Origin: Prorocentrum cordatum
Taxonomy: Eukaryota > Sar > Dinophyceae > Prorocentrales > Prorocentraceae
NCBI GenBank assembly: GCA_963575745.1
Contig: CAUYUJ010021680.1
Coordinates: 71,354 to 135,353, forward strand
Reading direction: 5' to 3'
Length of the DNA stretch: 64,000 nt
Below the pieces are notes generated by a model. The model saw only the letters and a program-made list of their open reading frames with translations, did not search any database and had not been told where the DNA came from. Positions 43,704-55,300 of the stretch are shown here, in pieces (position 1 is the first letter of the stretch; each line of letters begins with the position of its first letter). The translations under genes and the position numbers were made by a program.

Positions 43704-46700
43704 TCATCCCAACCTGTGTGGATCAGAGCGGGGTAGGTCTACGCCTGTCCTGTCTGTCACGCGGCCCCGTTCGCCCTCTTCGCGTCGCCTGCGCGCGGTC
43801 TCCGCCTCCCTCGCCTGCTGCGCCTTCTCGTGAGCCTCCACGTCCGGAATCCCGATTGTGGCGATGCGCGGGCGCGCTTGAGGGCGCGGCGGTTCGGTGG
43901 ACGCCGTGCCAGCGCCGGCGCCCACACGAACGACAACGCCAGCCACAATCCTCGTCGTCGCCCCGCCTCCACCGCCCACTGACGGGGCCGAAGCCCCACA
44001 GTGCGCGCCAGCATCCCCAGCACCCTCGGACGCGGCGGCCTCTCGCGCACCCTCGAAGCCGCCCTGGGCGAACACCTCTGGAGGCGCAGCCGCGGGCGAA
44101 GCCTCGGGCAGGGTCCCCGCCGCTGGAACCACCGGCGCAGAAACAGCGCCCGACGCACTGCGCGCCGCTCGCTCCTGGAACTCCTTCAACTTTGCCTCCG
44201 GGATTGCCCCGTCCACGCGCCCATGCCACCCCTTTGCCCCTTGCTGGCCGAAGTGCCTCTTGCAGAACACGCCGCATCCCTCCGCGGGGAAACTGCGGCA
44301 CTGCGCACCCACTCCATCCCCCCAAGTACGAGCCAAACATTTCCTTTCATCGATCGTCTTCGGCGTAAAGCGATGCCACTCGCGGTCGGCAGGTGGCGCC
44401 CCCACGCCTGGCTCGACCGCGGCAGGAGCCGGGCCCGCGGACGGGACGCCCGAGGCCCTGCCAGCGTCGTCGTCCTCGCCGCCCGTGCTGCCCAGAGCAG
44501 GCGGGGACAGCCCGCGCTTCTTGCCCCTGCGCAACGGCGGCTGCGGCTGCCCCGAAGCGCCGGGGTCCCCGTCGCCAGCGCCAGGATCCCCGCCACCCGC
44601 CCGACGCCGCTTGCCCGGTGGCTCGCCACCCGACGCCTGCTGCCCGGCGGGCGCACTCGGCGGCGCAGACGGCGCGGCAGACGTGCTGGAAGCAGCGCCG
44701 CCGCCGCCATCGCCGCTCCCCGCAGACCCCGCCGCGCGCCCGCCTGCATGCCCGAGAGGCGCAGTCGGCGGAGCCGGCGGCGCACCAGACGGTCCCGCAC
44801 CAGCGCTGCCGCCGGCGCCCCCCGCAGACCCCGCCGCCGCGCGCCCGCCGCCTCCGCCCCGCGGACCCGCCCTGCGCACATACGCAAACACATACGCGCC
44901 CATGTGCACCTGGTGGTTTCTGGCGATCTGCGCCCAAGTCTGGAGGTGGACAGTACTGTCGTCGAATTTGGCGTATTCGTTCACGCCCACGGATGCATAC
45001 GCATAGTAGTGTCCGCTCGTCGCGCTTTCGCCCTGGTGCACCACGACCCCCGAGAAATCGTACTCGCACTCGGAATCCACAGGCCGCAGAATCTGAGGAA
45101 AGCGCACAGGGCGTCTGTCGTACCACTCGCCTATCACCCGCTGCACGATCACGAAGAGCACGGGCGGCGACCGCTCCCAGCGATTGCCTGTATATACCCT
45201 GATGCCTTGACAGACCCCGGCCGCCGCCCTCTGAGCATCATCGAGGTGAGCGTGCGCCGGACATCCTTGCCCTGGCTCACCGACATGCCTTAATTCCAGC
45301 CGGATCAACTCCTCCAGATCGCACGGCCCCCCGTAGTCGGGGCCGAGCAATTCGGAAGGCACCACCTTGAGAAACGTCTTAATTTCCCCCTTGTCCGAAC
45401 TTGCTGTGCACGCGGCGCATCGCCTCCGCTGCCGAAACGCAATGCCGCAGACGTGCTGCTGGAGCACACTGCGCTGCCCGTGAGCCCCCCCTGCGGTGCA
45501 AACGGGGTGTTCGGCCGCGGTAACGGCATGGAGGGCGGCCAGGAAGAACTCTGACGCGTCGCATTGCTTCGGTCTCCCTTGCTGATCGAATTCTGCAAAT
45601 TCTCGCTCACCAAAGAGCCCCTTGCGCGCGGCTATAGCGAGTGGCGCGACGGCGTCGACCCCCTGGACAGAGAGAGCCGCGGCCTGAGCTCCGAGCGCGC
45701 ACGCCGCGCAAGAGTCTGCACCCAGAGGGCACCGGCCGTGCTCGTGGAGAAGCCGACGGAAGGGAGCCAGGCGCAGCAGCACCTGCGCGACTGAGCTCAC
45801 GAAGCAAGTATTGCCGAGGTTTGCGATGCCCACGCCAGAGCCGCGGCCGCAGTGCCACTGCAGCTCCCTGGTGACCTCCTCCTGGGACACGCCGTAAGCT
45901 GCCATGCACAGATCCCGGTCCAGCGGGCGCAGCTCTGGCGGCTCTGCACCATCGCCAACAGTCGCCGCCGTGCGAAACATTTCCCCCCAAAGATCCCTCG
46001 GCACGACGGTGCCCCTACCGGCGCCGCGGCCGGCACCCCCGCGCCCACGCCCCCGCGAAGCAGCGCTCCCAGTGGACGGTGCCGCCGCCGCATCTGCGGT
46101 CGCCGTCGCGTCGCCGCCGCGGCCGCGGCCCCTGCCCCGCCCCGCAGGCCCTGCGTCGGGCGCAATGTATGCCGGTGGCACCGTCAGAGCCTGGCCCGGG
46201 CGCAGCGCGTGCGAGGGCAGAGGCGTCTGCACAGACGCCGCAGGGGCCACCTCCCCGTCCGAAGGCGCTGATCCAGTGGCGTCGTCGTCGTCGTCGTCGT
46301 CGCCCACCTCGTCACCGACGCCCGCTGAGCTCCCCACGGCGCGAGGCGGGCCTGGCGGCGACGCCCGAGGCACCGTCGGCGGCGCGGGCGCCGAGCTCGA
46401 CTCCGGGTTGCCCCGTCCCGCGGGCCCATCCCCCACGTCCCAGCCGTACTCCTGCGCCCTCTGCTTGGCGATTTCGTAACTCGCTTTGAAAATCCTGCTT
46501 TCGAAGCGTTGGACCCCCTCGCGGACGTACTGGGGCGGGCCCCGCTGCAGGATTTCCCAGGGCGGCAGGTTGTAGACGAGGACGCGATGGGCCACGCGAA
46601 CGCGACTGAGCATGACGTACAGGTGCAGCCACCAGTCATCGGCGCCCATGTTCATGGGCTTCTGGAGCACCATGGTGGCCGCATCCATGCCCAAGCCCTG

Positions 46701-47102
46701 CGCCGTCTGCACGGTGCGAACTTTCTCTGGCAGCAACGGGATCTGGTACCTCGTAACCTTCACCTTCCGAAGCTTTCGCTCGCCATCGTCTTCGTAGTAG
46801 TGATGGTTCCACTCCCAGGACGCCCTGTGCGGCGCGATCTGCACGACCCCTGCTCCGAACCCTAGGTCCTCCGTGAAGTCATCAAACTTGACGAGGACAC
46901 CGCGAGGCAAACGCTTGCATCGATAATAACCGAGCCTGTGGGCGTCGTGAGTCTTCTTTTCGCGCCAATCCGCGCCCGGCGTCTCGAACTCTCGCGGGTG
47001 GAACCGCACGTCCTTGACTACCCCACGGCGTCCTGGACGATCTGGTGCTTCGCCGACAACTTCACGGTCAGCCGCACACGCATGCCGATGTACAGCGGGC
47101 AC
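43704..47102 (-). CDS. Helitron polyprotein, C-terminal part: PIF1 C-terminus and USP
   Basis: The reading that matters starts near 47027 (GVVKDVRFHPREFE). Residues about 118-200 are the helicase C-terminus (KVRTVQTAQGLGMDAATMVL; LHLYVMLSRVRVAHRVLVYN). A long Gly/Pro/Ala-rich linker follows. Residues 424-745 are a ubiquitin-specific protease: Cys433 in GIANLGNTCFVSSVAQ, QCDASEFF (513), CGIAFRQRRRCAAC (zinc-type), His698 in SGHYYAYASVG, and Asp714/715 in YAKFDDSTV. All catalytic residues are present. A third module, KCLARTWGDGVGAQC..FCKRH (922-950), is a likely zinc motif. The tail is charged. USP cleaves ubiquitin from proteins; its role in the element is unknown. The next unit encodes the same C-terminus at 63480. 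Confidence 0.85.
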   Translation of the reverse strand: MPAVHRHACAADREVVGEAPDRPGRRGVVKDVRFHPREFETPGADWREKKTHDAHRLGYYRCKRLPRGVLVKFDDFTEDLGFGAGVVQIAPHRASWEWNHHYYEDDGERKLRKVKVTRYQIPLLPEKVRTVQTAQGLGMDAATMVLQKPMNMGADDWWLHLYVMLSRVRVAHRVLVYNLPPWEILQRGPPQYVREGVQRFESRIFKASYEIAKQRAQEYGWDVGDGPAGRGNPESSSAPAPPTVPRASPPGPPRAVGSSAGVGDEVGDDDDDDDATGSAPSDGEVAPAASVQTPLPSHALRPGQALTVPPAYIAPDAGPAGRGRGRGRGGDATATADAAAAPSTGSAASRGRGRGGAGRGAGRGTVVPRDLWGEMFRTAATVGDGAEPPELRPLDRDLCMAAYGVSQEEVTRELQWHCGRGSGVGIANLGNTCFVSSVAQVLLRLAPFRRLLHEHGRCPLGADSCAACALGAQAAALSVQGVDAVAPLAIAARKGLFGEREFAEFDQQGRPKQCDASEFFLAALHAVTAAEHPVCTAGGAHGQRSVLQQHVCGIAFRQRRRCAACTASSDKGEIKTFLKVVPSELLGPDYGGPCDLEELIRLELRHVGEPGQGCPAHAHLDDAQRAAAGVCQGIRVYTGNRWERSPPVLFVIVQRVIGEWYDRRPVRFPQILRPVDSECEYDFSGVVVHQGESATSGHYYAYASVGVNEYAKFDDSTVHLQTWAQIARNHQVHMGAYVFAYVRRAGPRGGGGGRAAAGSAGGAGGSAGAGPSGAPPAPPTAPLGHAGGRAAGSAGSGDGGGGAASSTSAAPSAPPSAPAGQQASGGEPPGKRRRAGGGDPGAGDGDPGASGQPQPPLRRGKKRGLSPPALGSTGGEDDDAGRASGVPSAGPAPAAVEPGVGAPPADREWHRFTPKTIDERKCLARTWGDGVGAQCRSFPAEGCGVFCKRHFGQQGAKGWHGRVDGAIPEAKLKEFQERAARSASGAVSAPVVPAAGTLPEASPAAAPPEVFAQGGFEGAREAAASEGAGDAGAHCGASAPSVGGGGGATTRIVAGVVVRVGAGAGTASTEPPRPQARPRIATIGIPDVEAHEKAQQAREAETARRRREEGERGRVTDRTGVDLPRSDPHRLG

Positions 47103-47206
47103 ATGCCGATGAGGTGACCAGTGTTGTTCACGTTCGGCACCTGCAGCATGGCCTTGTAATGCTCCTCACCGAAGGGCCCAGGGGCTGGAGGCAGGTCCAC
47201 GGCCTG
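47018..47206 (-). pseudogene. Helicase middle segment in a third frame
   Basis: The stretch VDLPPAPGPFGEEHYKAMLQ, then GHLIGMCPLYIGMRVRLTVK and LSAKHQIVQDAVG, is the expected PIF1 sequence linking the large helicase frame to the C-terminal frame. It lies in neither of them. It begins after the 11-bp duplication at 47196-47217 and ends at a TAG beside a GGGG run near 47027, where a -1 shift restores the next frame. It is part of one broken helicase, not a separate gene. Confidence 0.75.
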
Positions 47207-47217
47207 TCCACGGCCTG
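47196..47217. repeat. Exact 11-bp tandem duplication that breaks the helicase frame
   Basis: TCCACGGCCTG occurs at 47196-47206 and again at 47207-47217. Deleting one copy joins VQAV directly to DLPPAPGPF in a single frame. Confidence 0.9.
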
Positions 47218-50200
47218 TACGTACAGCAGCATCTGCCCCTTCTCCCTGGCCTCTCGCACGGCCCGATACTGCATCTGCCTGTGCACGGCCTCCCAGGCGA
47301 TGCCCATCTCGAACCCGTCTTTGACAGCGGGGTCCTGCAGCCGCTTGTCGTTCTTACCGGGTCGGACCACCCACCCTTGCACCACCCTTTTCTGCTCGGC
47401 CGTCAACTTCTTGCCCTCCCTCATGGTCTTCAAGAACCCCGGCATGAAAGGGCAGGGCGCGTGCGGAGTAACGAGCGTGTCCTTGAAGCGGTGCGTCTCG
47501 TACAGAAACATCGCGTGGGTGACGCCGTCCAAGAATATCGACTGCCCATTGCGGACGTGAACCCACTGGTCGGGTGCCTCACGCTGCAGCAGGGAAGACC
47601 TCTTGCCTTTGCCGCTCACAGGGCCCAGCTGATAAAAGTCACCCAGGAACATGACAATCGGAGCCTTCCCGAACATGTGTCCCCGCTCCATGTACAGGTC
47701 CACGTCGCAATTGTGCGTCGCCTTCCGGGCTTTGCACATGCGAAACGATGCAGCGCCGAGAAGCGCAGGCGGCACCATGGACACCTCCTCCACGATGACG
47801 GCCTTGAGAGCGTTCATGCGGTCCACGAAATCATCCTCGACTTTCTGCCCGGAGAGCCTAGCGATGGTCAAGGCCTGCTGCCCGCTCAGCCCGAAGCCGC
47901 TGTGGATCGTCTCCCCCCCGATGACGCGCGCAGCGCTGTTCGACGAGGCCACGGCGATCTCCGATCCCTTGCCGAACACCTCGGCGAACAGACGCCGCAG
48001 CAGTTTCACCACCTCCGTCTTCCCCGTCCCGCCCTCCCCGTGCAACAGGAGAGCCATCTGCTCCACCGGCTTGGGGCTTCTTCCGCTGCGCAGATCTTCC
48101 TCGTATGCCACGATGGCCTCCACCTGGCCCACGACCAGGGCGACCACCGCCTTCTGCTCCTTATTGAACGTCACCGGGTTGTCCGCCCTGGTCGCCCACT
48201 CGTCCAACAGCCTCTGCGCGATGTCGCGCGCCCGCGGCGGCCGCTTCTCGTCGCCGGCAACCGCGGGCGCCGGCGGCCGACCAGGCACGAGCGCGGCAGG
48301 CGCCGAACCCGCGAGGCCGCCCCCCCCGTCGCCATCCCCAGGCAAGCCCTCAGCTCCCTTTTTCCTGTATCGGAACGCCTCCTTCTGCTGTGCTTTGCCT
48401 TCCTCGAACTGAGAGTCGTCCAAGTCGAGACCACCGAAGCCGGTCTGCCTTCCAGTACTCGCGGCAGCAGGCTGCGGCTTATGGTCTTTCGCATAACCCT
48501 CAAGGAAGATGTTCTTATAGACCAGGCTTTGTGACGACCCACGAATTTGCTCCAACTGGGCCACCGCGGGCACCTCGCTATCCGGCACGGGGACCCTGGC
48601 CATCTGTCGGTGCGCCGCCCACGCTTCGTCCGCCTCGCCCTCGTCCACCTCCTCAGCAAAACCGTCGAAGGCTCCGCCACCGGCGCCCGCCCCCTCCTCC
48701 TCGTCCGCCTCCCCGGCAGGCCGATTCTCCGCTGGCTGCAGCTCAGAGTACTCAAAGTCCTTGGCCTCCGGACGAGTCTTGATTCGCGGCCGCCCTTTCG
48801 CCTCCGCCTCCACGTCGAGGTTCGTCGCGACCTGGACGGTCCAGCGCGCCATGAACTCGGCGGCGCTGGGGCGCTGTGCAAAATGGCCCGGGCCCTCCTC
48901 GGAGCCGCGATCCAGATCGATGTCCTCGATCGTGAACCACTTTCCAGCTCGCCGCTCGCAAAGCTCGTACTGCCTGGACAACGCCACCTGCTTCGCCCAC
49001 CACTCCTCCCAGGCAGGCTGATGCTTCCCGGACGCGTCGACGCCGGCCCTGTAGGGCGCCCAGGCCGCAGCCCCCTTCTCAGCCGGCTGCAACGGACGAA
49101 AGATCACAGACTTGAACAGCGCGTTCACCTCTTTGTCTTTCTCCTTCGAAGGCATCGCGAAGCCGAAGAACTTGGGCACCCTGAACGGCGCGCCGACGCG
49201 GAGCTTCTGCACTCGGGAGGCGGCGGCCGGGTGCGAGTCGGCGAACGCGTACGTCTCGAAGTCCTGCGCGTCGAAGTGGAGCGGGTTGGCCTGCGCTGTG
49301 TACACGTACATGGCGTAATGGTACATGCCCATGGACTTCAGGGGCTCCCTGTCGCCGCGATGCAACCAGTCCATCTTCATGTCGTGCTCCTGCCGCGCCC
49401 GGTATTCGACAGCCTGCTGCTGCTCCTGCTCGGGGCGCCCCCCCCCAGCAGCACCGGCAGCCGCGCCCTCCCCGACGACGCCGTTGACGACCTCGGCGCG
49501 AAGCGTTGCGCGTCCCTCGTCCAGCGCATCCATGATACCGCCCCCTCCCTCGCCGTCCTCTTCTCCCGCGGCCGGCTGGTCCACCTCGATATCCTCTGCG
49601 CGGGGGTCGGTCCAGAAGTCGTCCTTTTGCTTGTGAACCGCGGAGCTGGCCTGGTACGCCAGCGCCACGATCCCCTTGCAATACAGAGTCCAGGTGTCAT
49701 GGGAGCAGTAGCACTCGTGGCCATACTGCATCTGAAACATCATCTCGGGCAACTTCTTCAGGAGCGCCCGGTGCGAGCTGGTCGTGAGCTTGATGAGAGT
49801 TCGCCTGGCAGAGTCGAGCACTCCGCCCCAGCCGCTGCGACGAGCGACAGCAGCGGCCCGGGCCCCGTCGACGTCCTCCTTGCCCTCCTCCTCCGCCGCC
49901 TCATCCGCCTCCCGCTCCGCCCTCTGCTGGAGTCGGAGCCACTCCAACCCGGTGCTCTGCGCGTGCAGCACTCCGAGGTCTCCCGCGATCGGCCCCGCCT
50001 TGGTCGTGTAGTCCGTCTGGTAGTGCGCCATATTGATGGCGCCCATGAACACGGCCTCCAGCGAGTGCAAAACGTGCTCCCGCAGGCTGCCGGGCGGACC
50101 GCTGCCGCTCGCGCCAGCAGCTGACGCGGAGGCGGCGGGCGAGGCGGGCGCGCTCGATGCAGGGCCGCCAGACGCAGCGCTCGATGCGGCGCGGCCCGGC

Positions 50201-52386
50201 GCCCGCGACCTCGGCTCTGTCTGGACGGCTGATTCTGCCAGCTCGCGCTCCGCGCGCCCGTCGCTGTAGTAGCCCAGGCCCTGCTCCCCGTTTTTGAACA
50301 CGAACCCGGGCCGGCTGCCGTCGTAACACGAAGCCGCGCAGAACCTCGCGGTGTCCTCGCCCGGTGGATCTGCTGGCCCGACTGCCTGCTTTCCGCCGCT
50401 CTGTTCCGGCGTCGGCGGAGGCGGCGGACCCAGGTCATACGCATCGGCCAAATCGAACACATCTTCATCGCCCCCACCCATGTCCCAGATGTCCCCCGCG
50501 TCGGGATCGTCCATCGTGGTGGTCGGGGCCCCGCCGAGCAAGCCTCCTCCCCTGGGCAGGCCGAGGCGGCGGCCCACGGGCAGGCGCGCCCCCCCCGCCG
50601 CAGGCGCGCGCGCCGACCCCTCGCCCGCTCCGCCCCCGCCCTGCGTTGCGGCCGACACCCCTGAACCCGCGGAACCTCCGCTCTGCCCGGCGCCCTCGTC
50701 GCAACCGGTGCCGCCAGTCTCGGCCCCAGCCAGCGCCTCCGACGCGACGCCGACCGGCTCGGCGAACGCACCAGGCTCCGGAGGCGGCGGCACGGCCGGG
50801 TCGCCGTCGGCCGCGGACGCGCCCCTGACGCTGTCGTCGCCGGGCAGGTCGAGCACCACGCGGTCCAGACACTGGACGTCCAGGTTGCTCCGCAGACACA
50901 CCTGGCCCACAGGGTTCGTGCTCCCGTGGTACGGGTGGTACCGCACCACGTCGACGCGACCAGCTCTGCCGTACCGGTTGCAGCGGTGCGCCCACGGGCC
51001 GTAGCCTTCAGCCGGAACGTCGCCCAGATCCAGGCGCTCGCCAGGCGGGTTCCACTGCCCCTCCTCCAACGGGCCGCACGCGTACTGAACCTTCGCACCT
51101 TCCGGAAGCACCAAATCCTTCCCCTTGCGCAGGCGCCGCCAGACGAGAGAGGCGGCCGGGCGCTTCCTGGACGGGTGGCTGTACACCGCAGTCTCGTACT
51201 CGTGGTAGAAGCCAAGCCGGCACACCTTGCAGTGCTGAGGCACATCGTCGTTCGTCTTGTGCTTCCAGCACGTGGGACCGCACCTGTGCAGGTGGCCACG
51301 GATGATACACTTGCGCGCGTCCCGCGCGAAGCAGCCCGCCCAGGTGCGCGCCTCCTCGTCCGGGCGGTCCGCAAAGTGCATGGCCGCGGTGCCGCCCGCG
51401 CGCTCGCGGTACGCAGGCTTGCGGCGGTACTGCGGCTGCAGCGTCACGTGCGCACCCGTGAGAGGCTCGCCAAAGACCGCCGGGTACTGTGCCCGCTGCT
51501 CATGGGGATCGGGCTCTGGATCTGCCAACGGCGCGAACGGGCGCTGCCGGCGCGGACCCTCAATTGCGGGCTGCTCCTCCAGCATCGCTCGCTCCTCTGC
51601 GAGATCGATCTTCATCATGGCCGCAACCTCGTTCCGCAGCTCTTCTGTGGACAATTTCTTGTCATCACGGACAGAGCGGCGCCCCGCGTCGTACTCCGGC
51701 TTGAGAAGCTTCCCGAGCTGGCGGCGCGAGGCGCCAGCGATCGTATGGTACTGCAAGGAGAGGTCGCTCTCCTCCAGCTTCCCGTCCGCGAACGCGAGAC
51801 GTCGATCCCGCGGGGCGAGCGGAAGCGGCGGCAGCCACTCCCGCCCGTCCCGCCCGTCCAAGCCCAGCTGCCGGCCCACCTCCTCCGCCGCGTCGAACTG
51901 CACGCTGCCGACCCGGGCGAGCACGGCCTCCCTCCACTTCCTCAGACGCTCCTCGAGGCCTTCGACGTCCCCCGCGCGCAGCTTCGCGAGGAACGCGCCA
52001 GTCATCGGGTGCAGGCGCCACAGGTGGATGTGCGGATGGATGCCGCCGCGCCCCTGCGACTCCACGGGGCCGAAGTACGCGCGGACGAGCCCGAACGCTC
52101 CACACGCCCCCGTGGCGGCCACGCCGTCGGAGACGCCCGTGGCCCCGCGCTGCGGCGTGACGCCGACGACATGCTCCAGGAACAGTTCCAGCATGAGGTT
52201 CGTGACCATGGCCTGCGACACCGGGTCTGCGGCCACCCGCCGCAGCATCTCCCGAGTCGAGGGCATCACGGGAGCAGTCTCCTCCAGCAGCCGCCATTGC
52301 TGCACGGAGGCGCCCTCGTACATCAGGGACACCATCAGGTTCCGAGTGTCCGCGATGTTCGGCGTCGTGAACACCAGGGGCGGACC
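47206..52386 (-). CDS. Helitron Rep (HUH, two-tyrosine) and PIF1 helicase
   Basis: Residue numbers count from 52677, although the meaningful frame enters at about residue 98 (GPPLVFTTPNIADTRNL). Rep has the HUH motif GRGGIHPHIHLW (His214, His216), a Cys/His segment RGHLHRCGPTCWKH..CKVCRLGFY (461-490), NPVGQVCLRSNLDVQCL (588-604) and the catalytic tyrosine motif MAHYQTDYTTKAG (Tyr886, Tyr890, Lys893). A low-complexity insert of some 270 residues lies before the tyrosines. The helicase starts near 1500: Walker A GEGGTGKT (1547-1554), VIVEEVSM (Walker B with Glu for Asp, 1627-1634) and FLGDFYQLGPV (1677-1687). These are the nicking/joining and unwinding activities of rolling-circle transposition. 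The N-terminal Rep part lies in the upstream frame, and the frame is lost at the 11-bp duplication. Confidence 0.9.
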
Positions 52387-55300
52387 AAGAGCCGGGTGTA
52401 GCTGGTACTGATGTGCCGCAGCGTGGTCCGGTGCGCGTCGGAGCCGACGACATCGCGGTTGCTGAGCAGCATGCTGCGCAGCGCGCTCTTGACGTTCCGG
52501 GGCACGCCCTCGTGGCCCAGGGCCTGCTTCAGGCCCGCCCCCCTGCCGAGCTCGGCCACGACCAGCGCCAGGTCCTCCGGCGACAAAGCGGCGAGGTCCG
52601 CGATGCTTTCCCCGAGGCGCTGCTTGCGCACGAATAACCTGGCCGACTGAATGATTGCCTTTCTGCGCCAGAGGCAATACTGGGCCGTGAGCAGGTCTGC
52701 GTGGCGACGCCAGCGCGGCACGGGCGACTCAGACGCGGCGGGCGCCTTCGCAGCGTCGGGCGCGGGCGCCCGCGCAGCGTCGGGCGCCGAGACGTCGTCG
52801 GGGACCGCGTACTCGAGCTCCTCGCGAGCCATGAGGCACCGGCACCACTCGTCGTACGTCAACTTGGCGTCCCTCTCGAGTCCGAAGACGCCGTCCCCAT
52901 ACGGAAACGCGACAGGGTCGAAGGCGCCCCAGAAACCGGGCGAGAACATGCTGACAGGCTCCGTTCCAGTGGGCACGACGACCCGCACCGCGCGCCTCGC
53001 CCCCCCGGCCTCGGCGCCCCCGGCCGGCGCGCCGCCGCCGCCGCCGCCGGCGCCGGCCGCGCGCTTCCCGGCAACTCCTGGAGGAGGCCGAGTGGCCTGA
53101 ATCTTCTGCTCCGTCTGCTCCAGCTTCTTTGTGAGCGCCTCCTTCTTGCAATTGGTGAGCAACTTCGCAGCCTTGCGGGCCTCTTCCGCGGCCTCCGCCA
53201 AGCGCCGGTCGAGATCTCGGTCCTGGAAATTCTCCATGCCCTTGACCTCCCGCGTGAGTGCTTCCACGCGCTGCTTCTCGCGCGCAATCTCCTCCGCCTT
53301 CTGGAGGCTGAGGTGCACATTCGCCCACTGCTTGTCCAGATCGGCCATAATGTCGGCGTCCGCGACGGCGGCGCAGTACTCGCCCTCCTCGACACCCTCG
53401 CCGCCCTCTCCCTCGCCAGCCTCGCCCTCGTCGCCCTCTGCATCCTCCCCACCGGCGCCAGTAGCGTCCTCACCGCTGGCCCCTGCCTCGCCCCCTGCCT
53501 CGCCCCCGCCGTCTGCCGCCGCGTTCGCGTCGCCCTCCGCGCTCGCAGCGCCTGCACTCGTCCGCTTCGGCGGGGCCGAGCCCACGCTGGGCTGCACGGC
53601 ATCGGCCGGGCCCTCCTGGCGAGCGTCGCCACCCTCACCCCCCACGGCCACGCACGCCGCGAGACAGCGAGGCAGGCCCAGGAGCGAGGAGCCGTCGCCA
53701 TCGCCGTCGCCCTCGGGGTCCGCAAAGTTTCGCGCTGCCTCTTCGTCCCACCGCACTGCGGCGTACTGCTCGTTCGTGTCGCGGAGGTAATCGTAAGCGC
53801 GCTTGAAATCGTCGAGGGGCACGCCGAGCTCCTCCAACCGCGCCTTCTGCAGCGTGGCGGGATCGGACCCCGCGAAGACAATCTGCACAAACTCGACAAG
53901 GTCGCTCTCCCGCGGCGGCAGAGACAGCACCTGCCGACCGCCGTCCGCCTGCGGGAACGCCACGAAGTTCCCCACGTACGCCTTGATCTGCTGGTCGATT
54001 GGAGCCCACTCGCCAGAATCGGTCTTGCAGTTGAAGCGCCGCACGATGCCCCGCGCGATGGGCAGCAGAAGCTTCGCGCCCAGCGTGAGGTTCCGCAGCG
54101 GCGGTGGCAGCCGACCGATCCAGAGATCGTTGGCCAGCGCGCAGGGCGGCATCGTGGGCAAACTCTTGGTGAGCGCGCCGTGACACCCCGCGCAGATGGG
54201 CACCTTCTGCGTCGCGTCGGCCACGAGCACTCCGTCTGACTCGCGCTTGTCAATCTTGAAGCACTTCTTGTGCAAGAGCCACAGCTTCCCGTCGGGGCCA
54301 GGGTCGCGCACTGCGGACGCCTCCAGCTCCTCGAGGGGGATGCCGCCCGGGTGCTCGGCGCCGTCGGGGCCCTCGCGCACGAAGCGCCACCGGGCGTAGT
54401 ACCGCGCCGGGTCCAGGAGCGCGTGGGCGCGCTGCCGCTGCGTCAGGCGCATGGCCTGCGCCTGCGCGCCCGCGGCCTCCGATGCCTCTCCCCTCGCCGC
54501 CTCGAGCTCGGCGCGCGCGGGCCGCTTCGGCACCTCGTCGCAGAGCAGCGAACGCTCCCCGGCGCCGTCCGGCTGCTGCCAGAAGTGCACGCGCCGCAGC
54601 TCGTCCGCCCAGTGGAGACGAGCACAGACGCAGCAGGCCACCCTCGAGCGCACGGCGCGGCGACTCTGCCCGGGCTCGGGCCCCTCGGCGTCCGACGCCG
54701 CCGGAGCAGCGCCCAGCGCGTCCATGTCCACGGGCGGCATGTCCACGCCCGCGGGCGGCACGGCCCCGTCCGCGCCCGGCGGCTTCCACCAGGCGCGCGG
54801 CGCGTCCGGCGCGGCAGCGGCGGCGGCGGCCTCCCCCGAATCGGCGGGCGCTGCGCAGCCCGGCCAGTCGTGAGACCCCGTGACGAGGTGCTCAGAGAAG
54901 GCCTCCACGCACTGCCGCCACTCCTGGGGCCTCACGGGCCGCACGTCGTCGTCCTGCTGGGGCCACTGCTCGGCCAGGTAGAACAGGCGCTTCCTGTACT
55001 CCGGCCACCCGTGGTGCTCTTCGTCCACGTGCTTCATGAAGCCGGCATGCGTGGCGAAGTTCTTGTCGCAGAGGCGGCACGGGAACGGCGGGAGAGCCTC
55101 CGGGGCCTCTTTGAATGCCCGCAGAGGATGGCGATCGTCAAGAGGCAGATGCACATATTTCGGCTGGAGCCTTGGCACGCGCGCCTTGCGAGCGGCAGCG
55201 ATGGCCGGGGTCGGCGCGGGCGGGGCGCCGCCTGCCTGCGCCTCGCGCAACCGCGCCTCCTTCACGGCCAAGTCATACCGTTCCGGGCGCTCGCGCGTCA

